Positions 1 through 7,219 of a stretch of 64,000 nt of DNA are shown here, piece by piece. Made by a program: the position numbers and the translations under genes. The notes under the pieces are model-generated. The model had not been told where the DNA came from, did not search any database, and saw only the letters and a program-made list of their open reading frames with translations. Location of the stretch: NCBI GenBank assembly GCA_023436225.1, contig JAEZKA010000098.1, positions 6,895-70,894 of the forward strand, in the 5' to 3' direction. Each line of letters opens with the position of its first letter. Positions within the stretch are counted from its first letter, which is position 1. Source of the stretch: Bacillota bacterium (GTDB lineage: Bacteria; Bacillota; Clostridia; Lachnospirales; Lachnospiraceae).

Positions 1-1
1 T

Positions 2-607
2 TATACTCCATTTACTTCAACTAAAGATGCAGTACGAGCGGTTAGGTATATTCGTTATCATGCCCTGGAATTTAATATTGATCCGGAACGCATCGGCATG
101 ATAGGATTTTCAGCTGGTGGTTATCTCACCTCTTTTATAGGAACTCATTATGATAATGGAATTATAGAGCCGGAAAGTCGAGATGCGCAAATCATGTCTA
201 TGCTGTTGGGAGAACCAGATATTAACGATCCGATTGATCAAACAAGCTCTAAACTTAATGCGATCATTTTATGTTATGGTGAGACATCCCCCTTTTCTAT
301 GGAAAAATTGCCGCCAGCTTCTCTATTAACAAAAGATATTACAGTGGATGAAATGATAGACTTTACTTCAAATCATAAACATATTACTGTGAAAACACCA
401 CCGACCTTTCTATGGGTTACATCGACCGACCACTGGAATTTTCAGCGCCAAAACTTACTTTTTGCTCAAGCTCTAAAAGAGCTAAATCTACCATTTGAAT
501 TACATATATTCTCCAAAGGTCCCCATGGTTTAGGATTAGGCGAGGATGAACCTACAGTAGCAATCTGGCCAAAACTTTGTGAAAATTGGCTTAAGGAATT
601 ATTTTAG
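2..607 (+). CDS. Alpha/beta hydrolase (esterase/acyl-hydrolase type), 3' part only
   Basis: The reading frame is open from base 2, so the start lies left of the window and only the C-terminal part is present. The catalytic elbow GFSAGG (Gly-x-Ser-x-Gly) lies about 35 residues in and is preceded by the FNIDPERIGMIG pattern typical of BD-FAE and acetyl-esterase type alpha/beta hydrolases. A likely acid residue is in STDHW, and the likely catalytic histidine is in KGPHGLGL near the end, so the triad appears complete. This family hydrolyses acetyl or other acyl esters, often on plant polysaccharides; the true substrate cannot be read from the sequence. No signal peptide can be judged because the N-terminus is missing. 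Confidence 0.85.
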   Translation, partial: YTPFTSTKDAVRAVRYIRYHALEFNIDPERIGMIGFSAGGYLTSFIGTHYDNGIIEPESRDAQIMSMLLGEPDINDPIDQTSSKLNAIILCYGETSPFSMEKLPPASLLTKDITVDEMIDFTSNHKHITVKTPPTFLWVTSTDHWNFQRQNLLFAQALKELNLPFELHIFSKGPHGLGLGEDEPTVAIWPKLCENWLKELF

Positions 608-651
608 GGGATCATATCAAGATACTGGGCTAAAGGGGTGTTTTACGTAGC

Positions 652-2637
652 TTATTCCTTCCTCCGCCAGGATTCCTTTCTCTTCGTAAGAACAAGCTCA
701 TCGATAGCCAACGGATTTTTCTTATTCTCATCTTCATAAATGAGCACGCGCACCGTTACCTCACCTGAATCTTCGAAAGAGACCGGATTCCATATCATTG
801 ATCCCTGATTATCATCCCAGGAATTGGTGGCCGGATAGCCGTTATGCTGCTCTATAATTCCGACCGGCTTCTTCATATCAGCATTCCAGCTGCGAAGCAT
901 ACCTCCGTCCACCTGCCACTCGATGATGTATCGCTGTGGAAGCTTCTCTGACTTTAAACTAAGTCCGAGGCCCCAGGTGGAGGACAGGCTGGAATATGAG
1001 CCTTCACACTGTAGGAAATCATGGTCAGAAATCTCTACCAGCTGTTCGTTCTTGCCTGTATTTATCAAAAAAGCATAGACGCATTCCTTCTCCTCCCATT
1101 GGCAGGTGATCAGAAATAGTCTCCTCCAGTCACGGTCATAGTCCTCCAAATTGGAGCTGAGATAAAGTGAGAAGTGCTGTTTTAATTCAAAGCTTACCCT
1201 TGAAGAGTCCAGTATCTTAATGGTCTGATTCTGAATAATATTACCTCCAAACCGCTGTTCTCCGTTCTCATCCAGCATGGAGTCTGATACCTGAATGGAA
1301 TCCGGAATACTGTCACCAAAGTCGATCACAACCGTCCGCTTCATTTCCTCTGTTCCGAGGGAACCCAGAGATACCTTAGGAAGAAAATCTTCCTTAGCAA
1401 GGATTTCCTCCAGAGCTTCCGTGTTCGTAAATTTGGAAATCTCGTGCTCCCATAAGGTCTTATGAACCACATAATCGAGACCGATCCCATCGATACTGAT
1501 ATCGATATCCGGCGGATCCTTTGGAACCTTCTTATCCATTCCCAGAAGGAGATTCTGGTCGTAAGAGACTGCCCATTCGGCATAAGGAAAATGCTCCATG
1601 TCCTTAAGCACCAGGGATTGCTCTTTCACAGTAATGGCCCCGTAATCTGTAAGTTCTCCAAGTAACCGTATTTCATCTTCTCTCTTGATTAGGGATAGCT
1701 TCTCATATTCCCCCTCAGGTACAAAGCAGTTGCTGTATTTCATCAACGGAATCTCCGTCATAGAGCTAAAAAAAATCGGATTCTGATATTCGTAGGCAAT
1801 TAAGTTATGCCGGAACAAGCCATCCTTCCAGGTGGTATACAGATCTACCAGTTCATCGCTTCCGTCCTGGTCAATATCCATTATGACGGCATTGACCAAA
1901 TCACCCTCCACATAGGATATTACACCCTTTCGCACCAGGAAGCATCCAGTAAAACCACTGTCACTAACTGCAGCAAAGGCTTGAAGTGCAAGCCTTTCAA
2001 AGGCTTCCGGAATATAAATCTCTAATAACCCTGTAATTTTCTGTCGAGCAGCAGGAATTACCTTCTCCTGTACCTTTTGATCTACCTCTTCCTGTATCCT
2101 GGATAGGATGCTACTTGCATCAACTGCAGCTTCACGGCTGTTTATTTCCTCCTGACTAATCCCGCGATCTACCCGGAGAAGGATACTATTACTTAGGGGT
2201 ATCTCTTCCCCCGGTAGGTAGGTAATCAGCTGTAGGACGGTATCCTCCTTACTAATCCGGTATGAGGCTGTCCCTTCCTGAAGCTTTGTGGACAGCGCCT
2301 CTCCATTGATACTCTTCCAACCTTCCCGATCCAGCGTTTGAAGGTAAGACTCCATTCCGGCTTCCGTAATATAGCTGTAATAGGTACCGCATTCCCAATC
2401 CACCTGATACTCAGCAATGGGAACGGGTATATCCTCCAACCGCTTCTCTTCACCTATCATTATTACGGATGGATCATTTTTCGCACTTGCTTGGGTACTA
2501 TTTACAGAACCATCATTACGATCGATAAGAATGTAACAGATTACTGTATAAACGATTACCAGCAATATCACTGCACCGATGCCAAATCTTGAGGTCCACT
2601 TACAATGCCCCAGCTTAAAATCCTCATACTTTCTCAT
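652..2637 (-). CDS. Large membrane-anchored surface protein of unknown function, third gene of a BlaI/M56 operon
   Basis: I do not recognise this protein. After a short basic N-terminus there is one hydrophobic segment (around residues 18-38), followed by about 620 mostly polar residues that should lie outside the cell. The pattern DIDQDGSDEL in the first half resembles an FG-GAP/VCBS-type calcium-binding loop. ATG 2637 is chosen because AAAGGGTGATGG precedes it; the frame can be extended to a TTG at 2658 without a better site. It follows the M56 peptidase gene by about 80 bp on the same strand, so it is probably co-transcribed and controlled by the BlaI-type repressor. It could be the target or the sensor partner of the peptidase; that is inference. 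Confidence 0.7.
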   Translation of the reverse strand: MRKYEDFKLGHCKWTSRFGIGAVILLVIVYTVICYILIDRNDGSVNSTQASAKNDPSVIMIGEEKRLEDIPVPIAEYQVDWECGTYYSYITEAGMESYLQTLDREGWKSINGEALSTKLQEGTASYRISKEDTVLQLITYLPGEEIPLSNSILLRVDRGISQEEINSREAAVDASSILSRIQEEVDQKVQEKVIPAARQKITGLLEIYIPEAFERLALQAFAAVSDSGFTGCFLVRKGVISYVEGDLVNAVIMDIDQDGSDELVDLYTTWKDGLFRHNLIAYEYQNPIFFSSMTEIPLMKYSNCFVPEGEYEKLSLIKREDEIRLLGELTDYGAITVKEQSLVLKDMEHFPYAEWAVSYDQNLLLGMDKKVPKDPPDIDISIDGIGLDYVVHKTLWEHEISKFTNTEALEEILAKEDFLPKVSLGSLGTEEMKRTVVIDFGDSIPDSIQVSDSMLDENGEQRFGGNIIQNQTIKILDSSRVSFELKQHFSLYLSSNLEDYDRDWRRLFLITCQWEEKECVYAFLINTGKNEQLVEISDHDFLQCEGSYSSLSSTWGLGLSLKSEKLPQRYIIEWQVDGGMLRSWNADMKKPVGIIEQHNGYPATNSWDDNQGSMIWNPVSFEDSGEVTVRVLIYEDENKKNPLAIDELVLTKRKESWRRKE

Positions 2638-2715
2638 AACCATCACCCTTTCGAACAAGATACGGTTTCTCGTATCTCATATCACTCCAACGCAACAGCT
2701 GCCCTATGAAATAAT

Positions 2716-3636
2716 TTATGCCATCCCATTCGTCAGCAGCAAAACAGCGACACTTACTGCCAGAAAACCAAGGCAAAGCGCTGAAAACCAGGTAAGCCTC
2801 CGATAAGAAAGCACCTGTATAACCCTTAGCTTCACCTTATTACTGCCGAAGGCGGTGGAGAAGACCCTCGGGTCCCCATTGGCATAGGTCAGCAGTGTAC
2901 GAGCATACTCCTTCCGCTCTTCCAGCTTTAGTTTCTTCACAACACCTTCATCACAGGCCAGCTCACAATCATTTAAGAAAATCTTCAGGAACACCCAGCT
3001 CAAGGGATTAAACCAATGGATGCATGCGGCAAGAATCGCAATCATGCGCCACAGGTTGTCACGCCTACTCTGATGTAATCTTTCATGAAGCAGGATATAC
3101 GTAAGCTTCTTATCTTCCATTCCGAGGGGTAGTACAATTCGCGGACGAAGAATCCCAACAATCGCCGGTGAACTTACCATCGGCCCTTCGTATAGATTAT
3201 CCCGAAGTAAAACCGCCTTCTTCATTTCTGACATTGTCAATCCATATAGGATCAACATCGCGAGGATACCTGCCAGAGCAAGAATAAGCCATATCACCGA
3301 TGCGATGGTAAAGAAATTCTCCCATGCATCGCTTTTATAGGTAATAGGTTGATAGGCTGTTGCTCCCTGTATTGTGTTGGATAGGGATAGGGAGAAGTCC
3401 TCTACCGGTACTGTCTTCACTACGGTCCTTTCAGAAAGCTTGGATAGAATATTCATCAAGCTTAACCGGCTGGAGAAGCTGACCGGGCATATCATGCGTA
3501 GTAATACCACTCCCCAAAGAGCATAGATTACAGTTCTTGGAAGAGCCTTGATATAACGAAGTATATACAACAGAATTCCGTAGACTGTTGCTATAATACT
3601 CATATTCAGAATCCAATAAAAGGCTTCGCTGAGCAT
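2716..3636 (-). CDS. M56 family membrane metallopeptidase (BlaR1/MecR1-like)
   Basis: The N-terminal half contains several hydrophobic segments. The zinc site HERLH (HExxH) is followed by a membrane segment and by CELACDEGVV, which carries the third ligand of M56 peptidases. In this family an external signal activates the peptidase, which then inactivates a BlaI-type repressor in the cytoplasm. At about 306 residues it lacks the extracellular penicillin-binding sensor domain of true BlaR1, so a beta-lactam signal is not indicated. The start is ATG 3636, because AGGAGGTG lies 5-7 bases upstream; a TTG at 3657 abutting the blaI-like stop would place this site inside the gene. A final hydrophobic stretch ends the protein. 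Confidence 0.9.
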   Translation of the reverse strand: MLSEAFYWILNMSIIATVYGILLYILRYIKALPRTVIYALWGVVLLRMICPVSFSSRLSLMNILSKLSERTVVKTVPVEDFSLSLSNTIQGATAYQPITYKSDAWENFFTIASVIWLILALAGILAMLILYGLTMSEMKKAVLLRDNLYEGPMVSSPAIVGILRPRIVLPLGMEDKKLTYILLHERLHQSRRDNLWRMIAILAACIHWFNPLSWVFLKIFLNDCELACDEGVVKKLKLEERKEYARTLLTYANGDPRVFSTAFGSNKVKLRVIQVLSYRRLTWFSALCLGFLAVSVAVLLLTNGMA

Positions 3637-3657
3637 AACGGACACCTCCTGCCGCAA

Positions 3658-4026
3658 TTATCTTGACTCCTGTTCATTAATCAACTTCTTGAGCTCCTCC
3701 AGCTCATCCCCTGTGAGCTTCTCATTCTGAAGGAATGCTGCGAAGAAGGCCTTCTTCGACCCCTGATAGAGCTTATCAATCAGGCTCTTCGTCTCTGCAC
3801 TTTGCACCTGCTCCCTTTTCAACTTCGACAAGCAGATGAAATTCGGTTCCTCTCTGGAAATAATATCCTTCTCTATCAGCTTCTTAATAATCGTATAAGT
3901 GGTATTCTTATTCCAGCCTATGCTCTCCCCAAGTATTATGCTGATCTCCTTGGCACTGATCGGCTCTTTCTCCCAGATAATTTCCATCACCTTTAGCTCG
4001 CTGTCATATAATTTAACTGTATTCAT
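3658..4026 (-). CDS. BlaI/MecI/CopY-family transcriptional repressor
   Basis: This 122-residue protein has the family layout: a winged helix-turn-helix (residues about 5-75, with ELKVMEIIWEKEPISAKEI and the NTTYTIIKKL recognition region) followed by a short C-terminal dimerisation part. Such repressors bind inverted repeats over their own promoter and are cut or released when the partner M56 peptidase senses a signal. The gene is first in a leftward operon with the M56 peptidase and a large surface protein. A perfect 20-bp inverted repeat overlaps its promoter, consistent with autorepression. Metal-binding residues typical of CopY are not seen, so the BlaI branch is favoured. Confidence 0.92.
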   Translation of the reverse strand: MNTVKLYDSELKVMEIIWEKEPISAKEISIILGESIGWNKNTTYTIIKKLIEKDIISREEPNFICLSKLKREQVQSAETKSLIDKLYQGSKKAFFAAFLQNEKLTGDELEELKKLINEQESR

Positions 4027-4039
4027 CTTTTTATCCCCT

Positions 4040-4093
4040 CAGACTATAGTAATAGTATATCTTTATACTATTACTATAGTCTGATTATGTCAA
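4040..4093 (-). promoter_or_regulatory. Promoter and palindromic operator of the BlaI-type operon
   Basis: On the minus strand TTGACA (4088-4093) is followed after 17 bases by TAGTAT (4065-4070). The promoter is overlapped by a perfect inverted repeat with 20-bp arms (4040-4059 and 4064-4083) and a 4-base centre; each arm holds the smaller palindrome ACTATAGT. The geometry fits a repressor operator that masks the -10 region; the repressor is presumably the BlaI-type protein encoded just downstream. Confidence 0.8.
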
Positions 4094-4273
4094 GATGTTT
4101 ATTCCATAAATAGGAGACATGTAATCAGGCTTCCCGGTTATAGAAGAAATCGAAGAAACACGCTATGCGAGTCTCTTCCGTTCACTTACGCGAGAGTGTG
4201 AAAGTTTTTCTGTAAATAAGAACTGATTGCAAGGTCTTCTATGACGAAATATATCATAGGAGGCCTTTTTATT

Positions 4274-4490
4274 ATGGCCAGAGAAAAGAAACCCGTACAC
4301 AAAGTAATTATGACTGAAGGTAAGCAGGAGTTATGTAAGTTTTGAGATTGAAGTTTCGCAGGACAGGAAATCTACCTTTGAACCTCAGATTGTAAAGAAG
4401 CGTCAGAAGGATATATCTGATATTGACCAGAAGATTATCGTCTCGATGAATACAAGAGAGGTGGTAGGCCATGAGCCTAACCACCTCTGA
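4274..4490 (+). pseudogene. Remnant of an IS256-family (mutator-type) transposase with an internal deletion
   Basis: An ATG at 4274 opens MAREKKPVHKVIMTEGK, which I recognise as the N-terminus of IS256-like transposases of Clostridia, but it stops after 23 codons. In another frame the sequence resumes with QDRKSTFEPQIVKKRQ and DISDIDQKII, a segment that normally lies roughly 70 residues further on, and then degenerates and stops at 4490. Most of the N-terminal region and the whole DDE catalytic core are missing, so it cannot transpose. It lies in the gap between two leftward operons. Confidence 0.8.
4457..4488. terminator. GC-rich hairpin, possible terminator
   Basis: A 13-bp stem with one bulged A (4457-4469 with 4475-4488) overlaps the end of the transposase remnant. 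It lies just beyond the stop of the leftward gene ending at 4503. A T-run is weak on either strand, so termination is only possible. Confidence 0.4.
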
Positions 4491-4502
4491 TTATTGTTCT
4501 CT

Positions 4503-5351
4503 TTAACGCAAAAAAATCATTATTACAAGCCCTATCGCCGCACTCAGCACATTCGAAATTATCGCATACAATACTCTTCTCCCCTTGCTATGCTCCTTAA
4601 GAGCCACAGCAAAGAGGATGCTTTCGACGATTATAATGATAAGCTCTAACGGGAAGAATACAATTGCTGCGGTTAGCAGTCCTTCCTTCTGACAAAGTAC
4701 TCCTATGGTCAGAGTTAGTGCGATCTGGGTAACTAGGTTGATGAGTAAAAAGGCTACCCAGTTCTTCTTCAACGAGAAGCCAAATACCAGCAATAGAATT
4801 CCTTCTATAAAAAGGGTAGTCGTGCAGGTTGTGAGAAACTGCTTAATGAATGCTAGTGCAGACTTCTCCAGAACGACGGTATTCTGATTATAATCATAGG
4901 TTAAAACTGTCTTAAGAGAGGTCCGATGGATTTCCTCCGATACGATCAGCTTGTTGTCCGGTGTCACGATAATCAGTTTAAAATCATCCGGAACACCCAT
5001 ATAACCAAAACGATGCTCCAGCCCTTCCTCTGTCTTTACTCCAGTTAATTCTCCCCACATGGGTGCAGGTGTTCCCTTTACTAAACCGGGCTTCCAGCCA
5101 TCCACCTCATAGTTATCCAAAAGCCTAAGCTTCTCCGGATCATAGCTGTCAAGCTCAAGTCTCCTATATTCATTGGCTTCACGTGTCAATAAATCGAGAT
5201 AATATTCTCCCTCTGGCGGATTGATCACCTTCACCAGGATTTCCGGCTTGGGCCCCATATCGGCGAGGACAGTCGAAGCTGGCAGCAATAACAGCACCAG
5301 GACTATGCAAAGAAAGATGATAGCCTTACTAATTCTCTTCCCCTTCTCCAT
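4503..5351 (-). CDS. Secreted/membrane protein of unknown function with ADMGPKP N-terminal motif
   Basis: The protein begins with a basic stretch and a signal peptide (IIFLCIVLVLLLLPASTVLA), then ADMGPKPEILVKV. That ADMGPKP opening recurs in an uncharacterised Firmicutes family as far as I recall. About 150 extracellular residues follow, and then four hydrophobic segments near the C-terminus. ATG 5351 is chosen because GGGAGG lies 7 bases upstream; the frame extends to 5417 and would overlap the upstream gene. It is the last gene of a compact leftward set of three membrane proteins. No enzyme motif is visible and no function is proposed. Confidence 0.75.
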   Translation of the reverse strand: MEKGKRISKAIIFLCIVLVLLLLPASTVLADMGPKPEILVKVINPPEGEYYLDLLTREANEYRRLELDSYDPEKLRLLDNYEVDGWKPGLVKGTPAPMWGELTGVKTEEGLEHRFGYMGVPDDFKLIIVTPDNKLIVSEEIHRTSLKTVLTYDYNQNTVVLEKSALAFIKQFLTTCTTTLFIEGILLLVFGFSLKKNWVAFLLINLVTQIALTLTIGVLCQKEGLLTAAIVFFPLELIIIIVESILFAVALKEHSKGRRVLYAIISNVLSAAIGLVIMIFLR

Positions 5352-5388
5352 ACCTTTTCCTCCCATAGATAACATTTTTCCTCTATAC

Positions 5389-6015
5389 TTATTCATCGAA
5401 GCGATCCTCTGGGTCATCTTCTATCTCTTCAACAACACTGTTCTCATCCACTATATCGGAAGCTGTAGATACCCCTGACGGTTCCTGCCATATTCGTTTC
5501 AGTCTTCCTAACATCACCATAAGCCAGAGTCTTAAGAATATTCCAATCAATATCATAACAAAAGCGAAGGTGTCTTCAGCAATTGTTATGGCGATGCACA
5601 TGCCTATGATATAGATCGTCATAAATACCGTATAGGTTCTCTGCTCGCTACGGTAATCATCAGCCAAATCCTTACTGTCCATAGCAATCAATTTCTCAAT
5701 GCTTCCTTCCAGAATATAGTATACCAGAAAGAGCTCCAATACAGAAAATAGTAATGGATAGTAGCTCATCGGAATTGACTGCTGCTGAGGCGTCCAGATT
5801 AAGAGAAAACTGAATACGCCAAGTATCGTTAACAGCATGGATGTGATACGTGCCTTATGATAATAAGGAGAAGCAAACTCCTTCTGCAGATGATCGATTC
5901 CTCGTGACACAATCATATAACTGACAAAAGCGGGAAGGATTGCAATCGGTCCCAGATTGATATGGAAGGTGATAAAAAAGATACCCCAAAATATAATTCG
6001 AAAGCCTTCAAACAT
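5389..6015 (-). CDS. Polytopic membrane protein of unknown function
   Basis: About 208 residues with roughly six hydrophobic segments and a strongly acidic C-terminal tail (VVEEIEDDPEDRFDE). ATG 6015 is chosen because GGGGTGGG precedes it; a longer frame to 6054 would overlap the upstream gene by 38 bases. It sits immediately after the gene ending at 6017 and just before the ADMGPKP protein, so the three are probably one operon. The acidic tail is predicted to be cytoplasmic, which is an inference from charge only. I do not recognise the family. Confidence 0.7.
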   Translation of the reverse strand: MFEGFRIIFWGIFFITFHINLGPIAILPAFVSYMIVSRGIDHLQKEFASPYYHKARITSMLLTILGVFSFLLIWTPQQQSIPMSYYPLLFSVLELFLVYYILEGSIEKLIAMDSKDLADDYRSEQRTYTVFMTIYIIGMCIAITIAEDTFAFVMILIGIFLRLWLMVMLGRLKRIWQEPSGVSTASDIVDENSVVEEIEDDPEDRFDE

Positions 6016-6016
6016 A

Positions 6017-6910
6017 TTAGAACCCACCCCTTCCCATAAGATATCTAAATACATCCATATAGCCGTTAAAATATTTACGCTTTGTCATATCATAGATACG
6101 AATAAAACCCTGCGTTTTGTCCTCCTTGGTATAGGTAAGCTTAGGACGGACATCATAGACATCATAGCCTTCTTCATCGGGAACCTTTTTGATATTATTC
6201 TCAATTGTCAGAGTATCCCCTCTCTTTAGCTCCAGAGTCCCAAGCTCAGAATAGGGAAACGAATTAATCGTCAGGTCCAACACCGGATCGGCATACTCCA
6301 TAATCGGCGATTCCACCTTCAGATCTTTAAGCTTTTGCCTTACAAATAAGGTAGTCTTCGCAATACCCTGATTTGAGGAGCCTGAGCTCGTCATATCCAT
6401 TGCCGGTACCTGTGAGGTATCGCTATAGATCAGTATTCTTCCCAGATTAACCTGATGTGAGCTGCCATCACTGAAGGAAATCAATGCATTATTCAGCTCA
6501 ACCTCACCCTTCCAGTCCTCAAGAAAGTAATTATTCATATACAGATAGGCGGTCCTTAAGCTATAGCGCCCTATGGCCTCACCACGCTGTTGAGTAGAAT
6601 TATCTGAGAAAAAGACAAATGAATTATTAAAGTACTGGGCATTTTCCGTTGCCATAAAAAGGTAATCCGGTGCCTCTAAGAAGGATATCCCTGTTACTTC
6701 TTTTGTATCATTGCTATTGGTTAGATATCGGAGCTCCAGAACAGGCTGATTATACCCGGTTGACTGAGATGGTACTGCACTCACAGCTACACAATAGGTC
6801 AGAAACACAGGCTCCTTCAATCTGGTGAGATACGAGAATCCCACACAGCTAACGATTATCAGAGCGATTAATATCGTACATATCCTCAGAAAATTATTCT
6901 CGTTTTTCAT
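6017..6910 (-). CDS. Single-pass membrane protein of unknown function, first gene of a three-gene operon
   Basis: A hydrophobic segment near the N-terminus (IALIIVSCVGFSYL) anchors an otherwise polar protein of about 297 residues that should face outward. ATG 6910 follows ACGAGGTGG closely; the frame extends 30 bases further to 6940 without a better site. Its stop overlaps the region just before the next gene's start at 6015, indicating translational coupling. No domain is recognised. Confidence 0.7.
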   Translation of the reverse strand: MKNENNFLRICTILIALIIVSCVGFSYLTRLKEPVFLTYCVAVSAVPSQSTGYNQPVLELRYLTNSNDTKEVTGISFLEAPDYLFMATENAQYFNNSFVFFSDNSTQQRGEAIGRYSLRTAYLYMNNYFLEDWKGEVELNNALISFSDGSSHQVNLGRILIYSDTSQVPAMDMTSSGSSNQGIAKTTLFVRQKLKDLKVESPIMEYADPVLDLTINSFPYSELGTLELKRGDTLTIENNIKKVPDEEGYDVYDVRPKLTYTKEDKTQGFIRIYDMTKRKYFNGYMDVFRYLMGRGGF

Positions 6911-7064
6911 AAACCACCTCGTATAAGCAAACTTTATCAAACTTTATCTTATTATAAGCCCCGCATGGCGAGCATATCCTTCTACAAATTGATAAACACC
7001 ATCCGACACCATATTCTAACATTTCATTACTTGTCTATGCAAGCAGCTTAAGGAATCATTAATA

Positions 7065-7126
7065 TTTATGCTATATATCAAAGAGGAGTCGGAGAGATCC
7101 AGCTCCTCTTTGATATATAGCATAAA
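7065..7126. repeat. Long perfect inverted repeat (24-bp arms)
   Basis: Arms 7065-7088 and 7103-7126 are perfectly complementary with a 14-base loop. It lies about 55 bp beyond a second hairpin, in the 309-bp gap between the RnfD-RnfC fusion gene and the leftward membrane-protein operon. There is no long T-run on either side. It may be a second terminator for the leftward transcript or a palindromic repeat element. Confidence 0.75.
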
Positions 7127-7165
7127 AAGGAAGGTCTACTTTGCAAGCCCTCCTTTCGTTCTAAA

Positions 7166-7211
7166 ATGCCAGAGTAATCAAAGCCGTCTTACTACTTGAT
7201 TACTCTGGCAT
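7166..7211 (-). terminator. Terminator of the CoA-binding/RnfD-RnfC operon
   Basis: A perfect 16-bp stem (7166-7181 with 7196-7211) begins 9 bases past the stop codon at 7220 and is followed on the minus strand by TTTTAG, so it is a probable intrinsic terminator. Confidence 0.75.
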
Positions 7212-7219
7212 ATGAATTT

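Noticed and set aside
2716..3657. True BlaR1 beta-lactam sensor
   Set aside because: The extracellular penicillin-binding domain is absent and no beta-lactamase gene is nearby, so only the generic M56 assignment is made.
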